Below, piece after piece: positions 1 through 7,831 of a stretch of DNA of 11,463 bases (its first letter is position 1; the number at the start of each line of letters is the position of its first letter). A program made the position numbers and the translations under genes. Origin of the DNA: an uncultured Bacteroidales bacterium (lineage in GTDB: Bacteria > Bacteroidota > Bacteroidia > Bacteroidales > Lentimicrobiaceae); NCBI GenBank assembly GCA_937864935.1, contig CALMDN010000440.1:1-11463 (forward strand), written 5' to 3'. The notes under the pieces were generated by a model. The model had not been told where the DNA came from. It did no database searches and saw only the letters and a list, made by a program, of their open reading frames with translations.

Positions 1-919
1 TTTTATTCTGAGCTACGAAAGCCGCAAAGCAGAAACTGCTCAGGAAAAAGTCGTAGTCAACCCAAACGGTACCGGCATTGCCCCAGGTACTTCCCCATGA
101 ATTGATGACCTTAAATGCACTTCTTGAGTCATCATAACCTGCCAGAACCATGGCGTGATAGGCATGTTGCATCCCTGGATTGAGGTAGGTGTCGTAGTCG
201 ATCACTGCATCGCTGTTCCAGCGCATGAAGCGGTCGCCCAGTTTTGCTCCGAGTGCGATGGGCCGGCCTTCGGCCAGGTAGGCCTTGAAGTTTTCAACCG
301 TCATGGAAGCCGGATTGCTCTGATCGGCAATCTTACGGAAATTGGTCAGTTTGTTGTTGCCTGCATCCGCAGTCCAGTCTGATGGGGGTGTCTGGCTGCA
401 GTCGCCGAGGCTGGTGTAAGGGACAGTTGCAAGTGAAGCTCCGCCACGGGTGATCAGCATATTCATGGCCGACTCAAACTGAGTGCCATTGCAATCGCTG
501 CCCTTCTCGGCAGAGGGGATGGCCCAGAAAACATCTTTCGGACTGGTTTGGTTTGATGCCTGTGCTAGTTGACTGGCGGTCCACTGGTTGTCGATGCCGT
601 TGAGTGCAGTCTTCAGGTTATACCCTACTGCCCAGGCCACGCAGGTGCCATACTCGCCCTGGTCACCGATGGGTGGAAACTTGCTGCTCAGGTCAACACT
701 GGAAGGCAGACTCCCGGTATTGTCGTTGATGTCGAGGTCCTGCGGGATCTCATCAAGCTCTTCATCTTCCGCATTCCAGCTGGCCATGGCCTCAACCAGG
801 ATTTCACTGAGAATCTGGGTGATTTCTTCCTTGGTACAGCTGTTGAAGGTGAACATTGACAAGCCCATCACAGGAATCAGGAACATGGGCACACTCAGTT
901 TTTTAAAAAGATTTTTCAT
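1..919 (-). CDS. Papain-family (C1) cysteine peptidase, predicted lipoprotein, 3' end outside window
   Basis: The reading frame starts at an ATG (919-917) and stays open for 306 codons to the window edge, so the C-terminus is missing. The N-terminus is a lipoprotein signal peptide: basic MKNLFKK, a hydrophobic stretch, then FNSC with lipidated Cys28. The peptidase domain starts near residue 71. Its C1 active-site residues are all visible: Gln87 and Cys93 in GDQGEYGTCVAWA, His255 in YHAMVLAGYDD, and Asn273 in VINSWGSTWG. It should hydrolyse peptide bonds in the periplasm or at the outer-membrane surface. Only about 40 residues, acidic and low in complexity, separate Cys28 from the catalytic domain, so no full I29-type inhibitory prodomain is seen. 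It begins 37 nt after the pentapeptide-like gene and is probably cotranscribed with it. The family call is secure; the substrate is unknown. Confidence 0.9.
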   Translation of the reverse strand, partial: MKNLFKKLSVPMFLIPVMGLSMFTFNSCTKEEITQILSEILVEAMASWNAEDEELDEIPQDLDINDNTGSLPSSVDLSSKFPPIGDQGEYGTCVAWAVGYNLKTALNGIDNQWTASQLAQASNQTSPKDVFWAIPSAEKGSDCNGTQFESAMNMLITRGGASLATVPYTSLGDCSQTPPSDWTADAGNNKLTNFRKIADQSNPASMTVENFKAYLAEGRPIALGAKLGDRFMRWNSDAVIDYDTYLNPGMQHAYHAMVLAGYDDSRSAFKVINSWGSTWGNAGTVWVDYDFFLSSFCFAAFVAQNK

Positions 920-956
920 GGAAACGGGTTGAATTTAAATTATAACAAAGTTTTCT

Positions 957-1910
957 TCAGTCTTTACGGAATTCTTTGAAAACAGCAATTTTCGAGCCAT
1001 CGGTGATGAGCCTGCCCGGAGAATTTACAACAAATTCATCCTGAATTGGTTCACCATTGAAGAATGTACTGCCACTGAGGTCGAAATTCCCATTGACAAC
1101 AGACTTTGTGAGGTTCACTGCCCCGTGAAAGCTGCTGTTGCTGAGCCAGGCTGCCGACAGTAACTGCACGCTGATCAGGTCGAGCCGCCCGTAAACCACC
1201 ACATTGCCCATCCTGAAATCGCTTCCGAAGTTGGCATAGGTAAAGAGGGCATCACTCCCGAAGCGGGTAAGCGAGAAATCACTCTTACCATCGCAGTCCA
1301 TGTCGCTGAACCTTGCCGTACCTGTAAAAACAGTGCCCTGAAAAGTGATCTTCCCAGTTACCCTGGCTTTAAAGAAATCGGATTCTCCGGATATTAACGA
1401 TTCCTGCATCGAGAAATGTTTTTCGCTGACAAAAGCGGTGAAATAGTTGTGCCGTCCCCTGAAAGTTACGTTGTTGAAGATCGCTTTTTCCCTGAATATT
1501 GCCCCGGTAAAGTTCACAGATCCCTCAATGGTGGTATTGCTGAAATCCGCTTCACCCCTGAAGTCACAGGCTTCAAAGGATACATTTCCGCCGAAATGGC
1601 TGGTCGTTGTAATCTTCCCATCGTTAGATACAGTGCTGACCTTTCCCATAAAAATGCAATTCAGAAAGGTTACGGGGCCATTGATCCGGGCTGTTTTCTG
1701 TGATGTACTGAATACCTCTGTATTGCCTGACCGGGTGAAATCAAGGTCACCGGTAATGATTTTATCCTGAATAAGTACAGGTTTCCCTTTGTGAATCAGG
1801 CGGATAACAGATGCTGCACTGATCCCGTTGTTCAGCTGTTTCTCCGGATTGGCACGGCAGCCGGTAAGCAAAACATGGATCAGCAGGAACAGGAGGAGGT
1901 TTCGTTTCAT
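957..1910 (-). CDS. Pentapeptide-repeat-like lipoprotein
   Basis: A 317-residue protein with a lipoprotein signal peptide (MKRNLLLFLL..LLTGC, lipidated Cys18). From about residue 50 to 285 it consists of degenerate strand-like repeats with Phe or other aromatics at regular spacing, for example GDLDFTRS, ADFSNTTIEG, SVNFTGAIF, KAIFNNVTF, ARFSDMDCDG and FDLSGSTFF. This fits the pentapeptide-repeat class, which folds as a right-handed quadrilateral beta-helix. The repeats diverge from the textbook A(N/D)LxX pattern, so the match is to the loose extracytoplasmic type. Known relatives act as structural or binding scaffolds; no catalytic motif is visible. The ATG at 1910 fits the signal peptide. 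The C1 peptidase gene follows after 37 nt, suggesting an operon. The upstream gene ends at a strong terminator, so a promoter should lie in 1911-2049, but I could not identify one. The function is unknown. Confidence 0.75.
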   Translation of the reverse strand: MKRNLLLFLLIHVLLTGCRANPEKQLNNGISAASVIRLIHKGKPVLIQDKIITGDLDFTRSGNTEVFSTSQKTARINGPVTFLNCIFMGKVSTVSNDGKITTTSHFGGNVSFEACDFRGEADFSNTTIEGSVNFTGAIFREKAIFNNVTFRGRHNYFTAFVSEKHFSMQESLISGESDFFKARVTGKITFQGTVFTGTARFSDMDCDGKSDFSLTRFGSDALFTYANFGSDFRMGNVVVYGRLDLISVQLLSAAWLSNSSFHGAVNLTKSVVNGNFDLSGSTFFNGEPIQDEFVVNSPGRLITDGSKIAVFKEFRKD

Positions 1911-2049
1911 TTTAACTGTTTTTCAATGCAAAATAACGGTTTTTAGCCTAATGAACAGGATTGTAGTTGATAAGTTTGATTGGTCATTCTAACCTGAACG
2001 GTAAGTGCAAGCCTCAGGGTATTTTGCAACGATCACTTCGCGGAAAAGA

Positions 2050-2086
2050 AAATAACAAAAAGAGGCTGCTTTGTAAGGCAGCCTCT
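2050..2086 (-). terminator. Rho-independent terminator after the uncharacterised lipoprotein gene
   Basis: On the minus strand a perfect 9-bp stem AGAGGCTGC / GCAGCCTCT (2078-2086 pairs with 2061-2069) encloses an 8-nt loop and is followed immediately by a T-rich tract (TTTTTGTTATT). It lies 21 nt beyond the stop codon at 2108. It separates the signalling locus and its downstream lipoprotein from the pentapeptide-like/peptidase gene pair. Confidence 0.88.
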
Positions 2087-2107
2087 GAATTAGAATCGGA
2101 AGTAAGA

Positions 2108-3049
2108 TCAGGGAAGGGGAAGGAAACTGGTGCCTGTATAGGTGCCATTCTGCCAGTCAACGCGGTAGTGCGTCGGGCAATCACCATTGGTTACAGGCTG
2201 GTTGTTGCTGTCGTACCCGAAAGTAATGGTGGCACTTTTCTCAACGCCCGGAATCTGGTGAACCTTGATGCCGCTAACCGGATTTCCGTCGCAGACCTCT
2301 TTGTGTACCACCGATTGATTGATCTGGGTGTAAAACTCTTCTCCGGCACGGTTGGTTCCCCACACAACCAGATTGCTGTAATCGCCCGATGTTCCGAATC
2401 CGTCAACGGTAAGCACAATCTCTCCGGGTGTACCGGTATAGGTGCGCTGGCGGGCAACGTTCCACGAACGGGTGGTGCCGTTGTCAAAAAGAATATCCAT
2501 ATGACCGCTAACCCGGTGAACTACAGTTGTGATTCCGAAATTTCCGAGCATGTAAACGAAACCACCGGTAACATTGGTGAAGGTCTTGTCGCTGTTGATC
2601 ACAATGGTTTTTCCCGTAAGTACGCGGGTAACAGAGAAGTTGATGTATTTCACATTAACACTGGCTCCGGGCATTCCCCAATGGGTGCCGACCTGCTTTC
2701 TGATCTGTACCTGGCCGGTTCTGAACTTGCGGCCATTGCATGACAATCCGTTGTAGGTGATGTAAATGGTAATGGTATCATTGACAACGGAAGTAGAGTC
2801 AACAGTGGCATTGCAGGGCAGGTTGCTGGTTGATTTGTAGCTGCTTCCATTGTAACTCAGCACGCTTTCAACATCCTGCAGTGCATCATTGGAAATTTCT
2901 TCAACAGTGATTTCATCTTTCGACAGTTCAGTCATAGAAGTTGAATCATTTTTACCTTCTTCAAGGTTGTCTTTCTTACAGGAAGTGAGTGCCAGACCTG
3001 ACAAAGCAAGAACAAATGCTGCGGTGCGGATTGATTTGAGTGTTTTCAT
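2108..3049 (-). CDS. Uncharacterised secreted lipoprotein with its own ECF-type promoter motif
   Basis: The start is placed at the ATG 3049-3047, giving 313 residues that open with a proper lipoprotein signal: MKTLKSIRTA, a hydrophobic segment, then ALTSC with lipidated Cys24. An in-frame ATG at 3118 would add 23 polar residues before the signal peptide and lies only 3 nt past the promoter motif at 3122-3151, so it is rejected. After an acidic linker (residues 25-65) the body looks like an all-beta extracellular domain, rich in Thr, Ser, Asn and Gly. Conserved-looking points are GLSCNGRKFRTGQVQI, a central GGFVYMLGN, EVCDGNPVSGI and the C-terminal NGDCPTHYRVDW. It resembles a group of unannotated Bacteroidota lipoproteins with similarly placed cysteines, but I cannot name a family. 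It lies 162 nt below the DUF4249 gene and ends before a strong terminator. It could be a surface ligand-binding or accessory protein of the TonB locus; this is inference from context and promoter only. Confidence 0.8.
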   Translation of the reverse strand: MKTLKSIRTAAFVLALSGLALTSCKKDNLEEGKNDSTSMTELSKDEITVEEISNDALQDVESVLSYNGSSYKSTSNLPCNATVDSTSVVNDTITIYITYNGLSCNGRKFRTGQVQIRKQVGTHWGMPGASVNVKYINFSVTRVLTGKTIVINSDKTFTNVTGGFVYMLGNFGITTVVHRVSGHMDILFDNGTTRSWNVARQRTYTGTPGEIVLTVDGFGTSGDYSNLVVWGTNRAGEEFYTQINQSVVHKEVCDGNPVSGIKVHQIPGVEKSATITFGYDSNNQPVTNGDCPTHYRVDWQNGTYTGTSFLPLP

Positions 3050-3121
3050 GATAGTGAGATTGAGTTTAATTTTTTTTCTGTTGTTTTCTTTGGTGCGAAC
3101 CTTTCTGTGTGGTTGCATAAG

Positions 3122-3151
3122 TATTACACCTCAACACGCGTTTACCCCTAT
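3122..3151 (-). promoter_or_regulatory. Putative ECF-sigma promoter of the uncharacterised lipoprotein gene
   Basis: The minus strand reads ATAGGGGTAAAC, 10 nt, GTGTAATA. The same two blocks with the same spacing occur at 7832-7861 before the anti-sigma gene. The first block fits a -35 element and the second a -10 element. The predicted leader is about 65 nt, A-rich and without a Shine-Dalgarno sequence, as is usual in Bacteroidota. The motif lies in the non-coding gap between the DUF4249 gene and this gene. Assigning it to the sigma factor at 7878-8441 is inference. Confidence 0.65.
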
Positions 3152-3211
3152 GCGAAAACTGATTTTTTTACTTATTTTTTTAAACACTTGAATTACACGT
3201 TATTAAAATAG

Positions 3212-4069
3212 TTAATTGTTGCCTTTTGACAGCGGAAGTATGGTTCTGGCGATGTCGGTTTTTGTGGTCACTGCGCAGGCGCTGAAATACCCCCGTGCAT
3301 TGTTGCTCAGGTTGGTAGGCAGATTGGCAGAGGCAACATTGAAAAGCCCGCCCTGCCAGTTGGTTTCTGAGAGCAATGCCCTCAGAAAAGCAGCATGGCT
3401 TTCGGTGATTGAGTATCGTTTTTCCGTTATGTGGGTACCCGGGGGAAACAATACCATTTCAGAGGACGGTGCAAAAACCTGATTGACATCCAGAGTGGGC
3501 AGGGTATAATACAACAGCCTTGCATGGGTCTCTTCGTATGGCAGGTGCTTATACCCATCTACCATCGACCAGTCGAGCAAAACTTCATACATCGCAAGCC
3601 GGTTGGCATTGTAGGTGTTGGCAACCCACACCAACCTGAATAAACCGGTTGAACCATGTTTTACATACCTCAGAAAAACAAATTCTCTGCCAACCGGCAT
3701 GGTAGCTTTGGCGGTGATGACATTGTTATTGTGATTGATCAGCAGGGTGTACGTCCTCAGCTGCTTTCCTGCAAAGCGTATTTTTGACCGGTATGTTCCC
3801 GGTTGCTCCGGATCTTCCGTGAATTCGTAAAGCTCATCAGGCGAACTGACCAGTACCCCTGCTCCGCTTACCACCTCAGGAGTGATTCCAGGGATGGTAC
3901 TCACTTTTGTCAGATACACCGTCTGATATTCAGTTTCGCTGGTAATCATGCCCTCTACGACAATGCTGCTGTCTGACAACCCGTTTCCGGCCCAGTCGTT
4001 CTGTTCTTCACAGCCCGACAAAACAGATACGGTCAGAAGCAGGTACAGCAGTATTCTTCGTTTCATCAT
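3212..4069 (-). CDS. DUF4249-family lipoprotein, partner of the TonB-dependent receptor
   Basis: A 285-residue protein with a lipoprotein signal peptide (MMKRRILLYL..VLSGC, lipidated Cys20). Acidic residues directly follow the cysteine (CEEQNDW), similar to the acidic export signals described for surface-exposed Bacteroidota lipoproteins. The body matches the DUF4249 pattern: an early IVVEGMIT strand, a YLTKVS segment, a SGAGVLVSS segment with YEF.EDPEQPGTY, then a YTLLINHNNNVITAKA strand. The C-terminal part has NLPTNLSNNARGYFSACAV, also typical. DUF4249 proteins are habitually encoded next to STN/CarboxypepD-like TonB receptors and are presumed to work with them at the outer membrane; no substrate is established. 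The gene starts 16 nt after the receptor stop codon and is almost certainly cotranscribed. Two adjacent ATG codons (4069, 4066) are possible starts. No terminator is seen after it, so readthrough into the next lipoprotein gene is possible. Confidence 0.85.
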   Translation of the reverse strand: MMKRRILLYLLLTVSVLSGCEEQNDWAGNGLSDSSIVVEGMITSETEYQTVYLTKVSTIPGITPEVVSGAGVLVSSPDELYEFTEDPEQPGTYRSKIRFAGKQLRTYTLLINHNNNVITAKATMPVGREFVFLRYVKHGSTGLFRLVWVANTYNANRLAMYEVLLDWSMVDGYKHLPYEETHARLLYYTLPTLDVNQVFAPSSEMVLFPPGTHITEKRYSITESHAAFLRALLSETNWQGGLFNVASANLPTNLSNNARGYFSACAVTTKTDIARTILPLSKGNN

Positions 4070-4085
4070 AGAGAATCAGGTTTTG

Positions 4086-6749
4086 TCAGAATCTGAATGT
4101 ATAATTTAATGCAGGAATCAGTCCGGCAACCGAAATGCTGGTTGGGATAACTTCGTAGGATCCGTCAAGATCTGACGGTACGACAAACTCCCCCTTGTCG
4201 TTCATGATTTTGTTGAAGGCAAAGGCAAATGGATTTTTATGTGCATAAAGGTTGTAGAACGACAGTACAATGTTGTGTTTGTATCGGTTTTCAGGTTTAT
4301 TCAGCCTGAAACTGATTGAGACATCCATGCGGTGATAGTCTGGCAGACGGCTGTTGTTTCTGGCACCATACACCGGCACAGTGTAGCCGTTGAAACTCAT
4401 AAAGCCGGTCGGGGAAGTGTATGCTGATCCGCTCATATAAAACCATGAAGCTGAAATATCGACAAAGCTGGCAGCCTTCCAGGTGAGGTTGGTAAACAGG
4501 CTGTGCGGCCGGTCGTAGATAGCCGGAAACTCCAGGCCATTGTTGAGGTCTTCCATGGTTTTCAATATCCTGGTATAAGCATAGCCAAGCCATCCGGCGA
4601 GTTTACCGCTTGATTTCTTCAACAGCAGTTCAACTCCGTATGAACGGGCAGTCCCGAAGCGGAGTTCGCCCTCAATAAAAGGGTTGTAGAGCATGTTGGC
4701 ATGATCCTTATAATCGATCTGGTTGTGGAATTTTTTATAAAAAGTCTCAACACTCAGCTGTACCGGATTCCCGTTGAATCGGGTCAGGAAACAGGCGGTG
4801 AACTGATCGGCAGTCTGCGGCCGGATGTTCGGTCCTGAAGGCGCCCATACTTCAAGGGAAGTAAACGGGCTTGTTGAATTCGACAACATCTGCAGGTATT
4901 GGGCAGTGCGGGTATATCCGGCAGTCAGGGTCGATTCTCTGCCAATTCTCCAGGACAGGCTCAGGCGTGGTTCAGGACGGTAGTAAGGGGTAAAATAGCT
5001 TCCCTTGCTTACAGTTACTGTGTCAATTACCTGGTATGCAGCATCATAGAAATACACGGTCGCCGGACCAGTGTTTCTCCATGAACTCAGTCTGAGTCCG
5101 TACCTTAGCAGCAAGCGGTCACCGATCATCTGATCATTGCTAAGGTAAACTGATAAGCCCATTGAATTGTATTCAGGAATCACCGGTGCACTCTTCTGTG
5201 TGTCTTCGTCTGAGAAATGCACATTCCCGGGATTGGAGTGGTTTCCGCTGATCTCAGCCCCGGCCCTGATGGTATTGGCAGGGTTCATGTAGAATGTGAA
5301 ATCGGTTTTGAGGGTTCTGTTCCGAACCGAAGAAAGCCAGTAATCATCCTGTTCGCGTGAAATGTAAAGGTAATAGTTGTACTGACTGAAGACCGCGGTG
5401 GTATTGGAAAACAAGCGGTTGCTGAAGAGGTGGTTCCACCTGATGGTGCCTGTGGTGTTGTTCCAGCTGATGCCAAAAGTGTTTACAGAAGATCCCGTAA
5501 TCCGGCTGAATTCATCCCTGCCGGTGAACCCGGTAAGAAACAGACGGTTTTTGTCGTTGATCCTGATGTTAAACTTGGCGTTGAGGTCGTAAAAATCGAT
5601 GGTGATGGATTTGTTGAAGATCTCCTCACTGTTGAGCCAGTTGAGGTTTGATTTTCTTGCCGACAGAATAAAGGAGCTTTTCTCCTTCTGTATCGGGCCT
5701 TCAACTGTAAGATCGGAGGTGTAGATGCCCAGGTTGCCCGAGAATCCGGGCCGGTTGATGTTTCCGTCCCTCGCCCTGATGTCGATTACTGATGACAGCC
5801 TGCCGCCGTAAGATGCCGGAAAATCACCCTTGAACGCCCTCACATCCTTGATGGCATCGGGTGCCAGGGCAGAGAAGAACCCGAAAAGATGGGCCGGATT
5901 AAAAATAGGGGCTTCATCGATGAGCATGAGGTTCTGATCGTTGTTACCTCCACGCACATAATAGAAGGAAGAGCCGTCGCCGAAGGTATTGATGCCCGGG
6001 ACTGCCTGTAATGACCGGATAACATCAATATTGCCGGCAAAACCGGCCATCCTCTTCAGGGCAGCAGCCGTTAACCTCACTTCACCTGCATTTCCGGCTG
6101 TGATCTCCTTTTCGTCCTGTCCTCCCTTTATCTCCACAGCCTTCATGTCGATGCCGGTTTCATTGAGTTTTATGTTCAGGCTTCTGTTGCTGTTCAGGTT
6201 CAGTGCAAGGCTTGTGGCTGCATAACCCAGCAATGAGAAGGTAATATCGTAGTGGCCTTCGGCCAGCGTAATTGAGAAGAACCCATAGGCGTTGGTGGTG
6301 GTGCCGGTATAACTGCTTTTGTCGTATACATTGGCCCCGATCAGTGCTTCGCCGGTCTTTTCATCCCTCAGAAAACCGCTCAGGGTGTATTTCTGAACCG
6401 CTGCCGTTGCGTTCTCTTCTTTCATTGCCTTTGATGGCTTCAGAATTACCTGCTGCTCACGCTGTATCCTGGCAATGTTAAGTGGTTTCAGGATTTCGTC
6501 CAGAATGGTTTCAATGTTCTTCTCACTTGCTCTGTAAACGATTTTCCTGTCAAGCGGCAGGCTGGCGGCATTGTACGAAAACAGAATTCCTGACTGCCGG
6601 CTGAGCTCCCTGAGAACCTCCTCCAAGGGGACATTGTTGAATTCAACCGAAATTTTCTGGTTTAAATGCTGGGCATGGAGCATACCGACGGAAGCCAGGA
6701 GAAGGGCCGTCACAAAAATCGTTCTGAAGAGTAGCTTCAAAGGGCTCAA
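4086..6749 (-). CDS. TonB-dependent outer-membrane receptor with STN signalling domain
   Basis: About 887 residues. Domains in order: signal peptide (1-27, ending MLHAQ); STN/secretin-like signalling domain (about 34-92, VEFNNVPLEEVLRELSRQSG); carboxypeptidase-regulatory-like beta-sandwich (about 121-200, YTLSGFLRDEKTGEALIGAN); plug (about 218-330, with YYVRGGNNDQNLMLIDEAP and FPASYGGRLSSVIDIRA); and a C-terminal beta-barrel ending in aromatic YTFRF. It imports an unknown ligand across the outer membrane using TonB energy, and the STN domain should signal to the FecR-like protein encoded just upstream (40-nt gap). No in-frame ATG precedes the signal peptide: an in-frame stop lies at 6764-6762, and the candidate starts are TTG at 6749, TTG at 6740 or CTG at 6761. 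TTG-6740 gives the neatest signal peptide (KLLFRTIFVT after the start). The 16-nt spacing to the DUF4249 gene indicates an operon. I cannot see the substrate. Confidence 0.93.
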   Translation of the reverse strand: MSPLKLLFRTIFVTALLLASVGMLHAQHLNQKISVEFNNVPLEEVLRELSRQSGILFSYNAASLPLDRKIVYRASEKNIETILDEILKPLNIARIQREQQVILKPSKAMKEENATAAVQKYTLSGFLRDEKTGEALIGANVYDKSSYTGTTTNAYGFFSITLAEGHYDITFSLLGYAATSLALNLNSNRSLNIKLNETGIDMKAVEIKGGQDEKEITAGNAGEVRLTAAALKRMAGFAGNIDVIRSLQAVPGINTFGDGSSFYYVRGGNNDQNLMLIDEAPIFNPAHLFGFFSALAPDAIKDVRAFKGDFPASYGGRLSSVIDIRARDGNINRPGFSGNLGIYTSDLTVEGPIQKEKSSFILSARKSNLNWLNSEEIFNKSITIDFYDLNAKFNIRINDKNRLFLTGFTGRDEFSRITGSSVNTFGISWNNTTGTIRWNHLFSNRLFSNTTAVFSQYNYYLYISREQDDYWLSSVRNRTLKTDFTFYMNPANTIRAGAEISGNHSNPGNVHFSDEDTQKSAPVIPEYNSMGLSVYLSNDQMIGDRLLLRYGLRLSSWRNTGPATVYFYDAAYQVIDTVTVSKGSYFTPYYRPEPRLSLSWRIGRESTLTAGYTRTAQYLQMLSNSTSPFTSLEVWAPSGPNIRPQTADQFTACFLTRFNGNPVQLSVETFYKKFHNQIDYKDHANMLYNPFIEGELRFGTARSYGVELLLKKSSGKLAGWLGYAYTRILKTMEDLNNGLEFPAIYDRPHSLFTNLTWKAASFVDISASWFYMSGSAYTSPTGFMSFNGYTVPVYGARNNSRLPDYHRMDVSISFRLNKPENRYKHNIVLSFYNLYAHKNPFAFAFNKIMNDKGEFVVPSDLDGSYEVIPTSISVAGLIPALNYTFRF

Positions 6750-6789
6750 ACTGCTGTTCAGTTATAATTTGATTCTTAAATGCCTGCAA

Positions 6790-7815
6790 TCAGTTGCCAT
6801 TGCAACCAGAACCGCTGATTTGGATTACCCCGTCTTTTGTTGTTACGGTCAGATCCAGGGTTGCGGCAATGACGCTGAGCACCGACTCAATTGTCTGACC
6901 CTCAAACGTAGCTGTGAGGGTGCAGTTTTCAGGGTTCTTCTGCTGTATGCTTATTTTCCTGCTGTATACTTTTTCGAGTGTCGTGCAGACTGATTCCAGA
7001 CTGGTATTGTTAAATTCAAGTCTTCCGGTTACCCAGGCGTTGTAGTTGGGGTCGTCGTTGGGTGAAGTGACAATGGCTCCCGTTGCAGAATCCAGGGTGC
7101 CTTTCTCCCCGGGACTAAGTGTTCTGCTGTTTTGCTCATCATCCCTGAAATAAAGCGCAACACTGCCGGAAGTAAGAACGACACTCACCTTGTTGTTGCC
7201 GTTGTTGGTATTGACATTGAATTGGGTTCCCAGCACCCTGATGCGGGCATCTCCGCCCGAAACGATGAAGGGTTGGGATGCATTGTGGATAACCGAAAAA
7301 TATGCTTCACCGGTCAGCGTAACTTCCCGGGTGCCGGAACTGAAGGATTCAGGATATTCAATGGATGACCCCTGAAGCAGGGTAACCCTGCTGCCGTCAG
7401 GAAGTGTTGTTTCGAGTTTGCCTTGCTCAGCTGTGATTGTTTTAACCCCTGAACTTCCCAACAGGTACACTGCTCCGATGACCATTACCAGCAGCGCAAT
7501 GGCTGCTGCTGAAACCCAGGCTGACCGTAAGCTGATCAGCCGGCCTGAACGTGGTGCTGCTGATGGCTTGTTTTCCGGAGATTCTGCAGCTTTCAGTTTT
7601 TGTTCTGCTGCCTTCCATTCCTGGTCTATGTCAAGGGTAGTCCCGATTACCTCCTTACCGGTAAGCAGCCAGGTCTGATAGAACGATTCAAACACTGCAA
7701 GGTTTGCTTCATCTTTCGTGATCCAACCCGAAAGTTCCGCGATCTCATCCGGAGTGGCTTCCCCGGCTAAGTAGGTGGTAATCAAATCCTCGTAGTATGT
7801 TGCTGAAGCTTTCAT
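6790..7815 (-). CDS. FecR-family anti-sigma factor (sigma regulator), inner membrane
   Basis: A 341-residue protein. Residues 1-95 form a cytoplasmic sigma-binding region (YYEDLITTYLAGEATPDEIAEL, then W31 and F42-W49). One transmembrane helix follows (about 100-120, WVSAAAIALLVMVIGAVYLL). The periplasmic part is a FecR domain (about 125-222: TAEQGKLETTLPDGSRVTL, REVTLTGEAYFSV, FIVSGGDARIRVLGTQFNV) and a C-terminal DUF4974 domain (about 265-335: GRLEFNNTSLESVCTTLEK). It should hold or activate the adjacent sigma factor and receive a signal from the STN domain of the receptor. It lies 62 nt after the sigma gene, and the gap contains the putative ECF promoter. An AGGA sequence sits 7 nt before the ATG. 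The receptor gene follows after 40 nt. The family is clear; whether it inhibits or is also needed for sigma activity cannot be read from sequence. Confidence 0.93.
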   Translation of the reverse strand: MKASATYYEDLITTYLAGEATPDEIAELSGWITKDEANLAVFESFYQTWLLTGKEVIGTTLDIDQEWKAAEQKLKAAESPENKPSAAPRSGRLISLRSAWVSAAAIALLVMVIGAVYLLGSSGVKTITAEQGKLETTLPDGSRVTLLQGSSIEYPESFSSGTREVTLTGEAYFSVIHNASQPFIVSGGDARIRVLGTQFNVNTNNGNNKVSVVLTSGSVALYFRDDEQNSRTLSPGEKGTLDSATGAIVTSPNDDPNYNAWVTGRLEFNNTSLESVCTTLEKVYSRKISIQQKNPENCTLTATFEGQTIESVLSVIAATLDLTVTTKDGVIQISGSGCNGN

Positions 7816-7831
7816 GATGGTTTCCTGGTAA

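Noticed and set aside
1929..1936. Minus-strand TTATTTTG as a housekeeping -7 element for the pentapeptide-like gene
   Set aside because: It is one base short of TAnnTTTG and has no TTTG at the -33 distance.
1967..2743. Long plus-strand open frame (258 codons) antisense to the lipoprotein gene
   Set aside because: It overlaps the terminator and the opposite strand of a convincing signal-peptide-bearing lipoprotein, and its translation shows no recognisable domain, signal peptide or upstream signal. It is a shadow frame.
3050..3118. Upstream ATG at 3118 as the start of the lipoprotein gene
   Set aside because: It would place a polar, basic 23-residue stretch before a perfect lipoprotein signal peptide and lies only 3 nt beyond the promoter-like motif. 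The ATG at 3049 fits better.
3196..3202. A third GTGTAAT on the minus strand, just downstream of the DUF4249 gene
   Set aside because: It resembles the -10 block, but no GGGGTAAA-like block lies at the required distance upstream.
4987..4994. GGGGTAAA on the plus strand inside the receptor gene
   Set aside because: It matches the core of the -35-like block but is inside coding sequence, on the opposite strand, and has no GTGTAATA at the required spacing.
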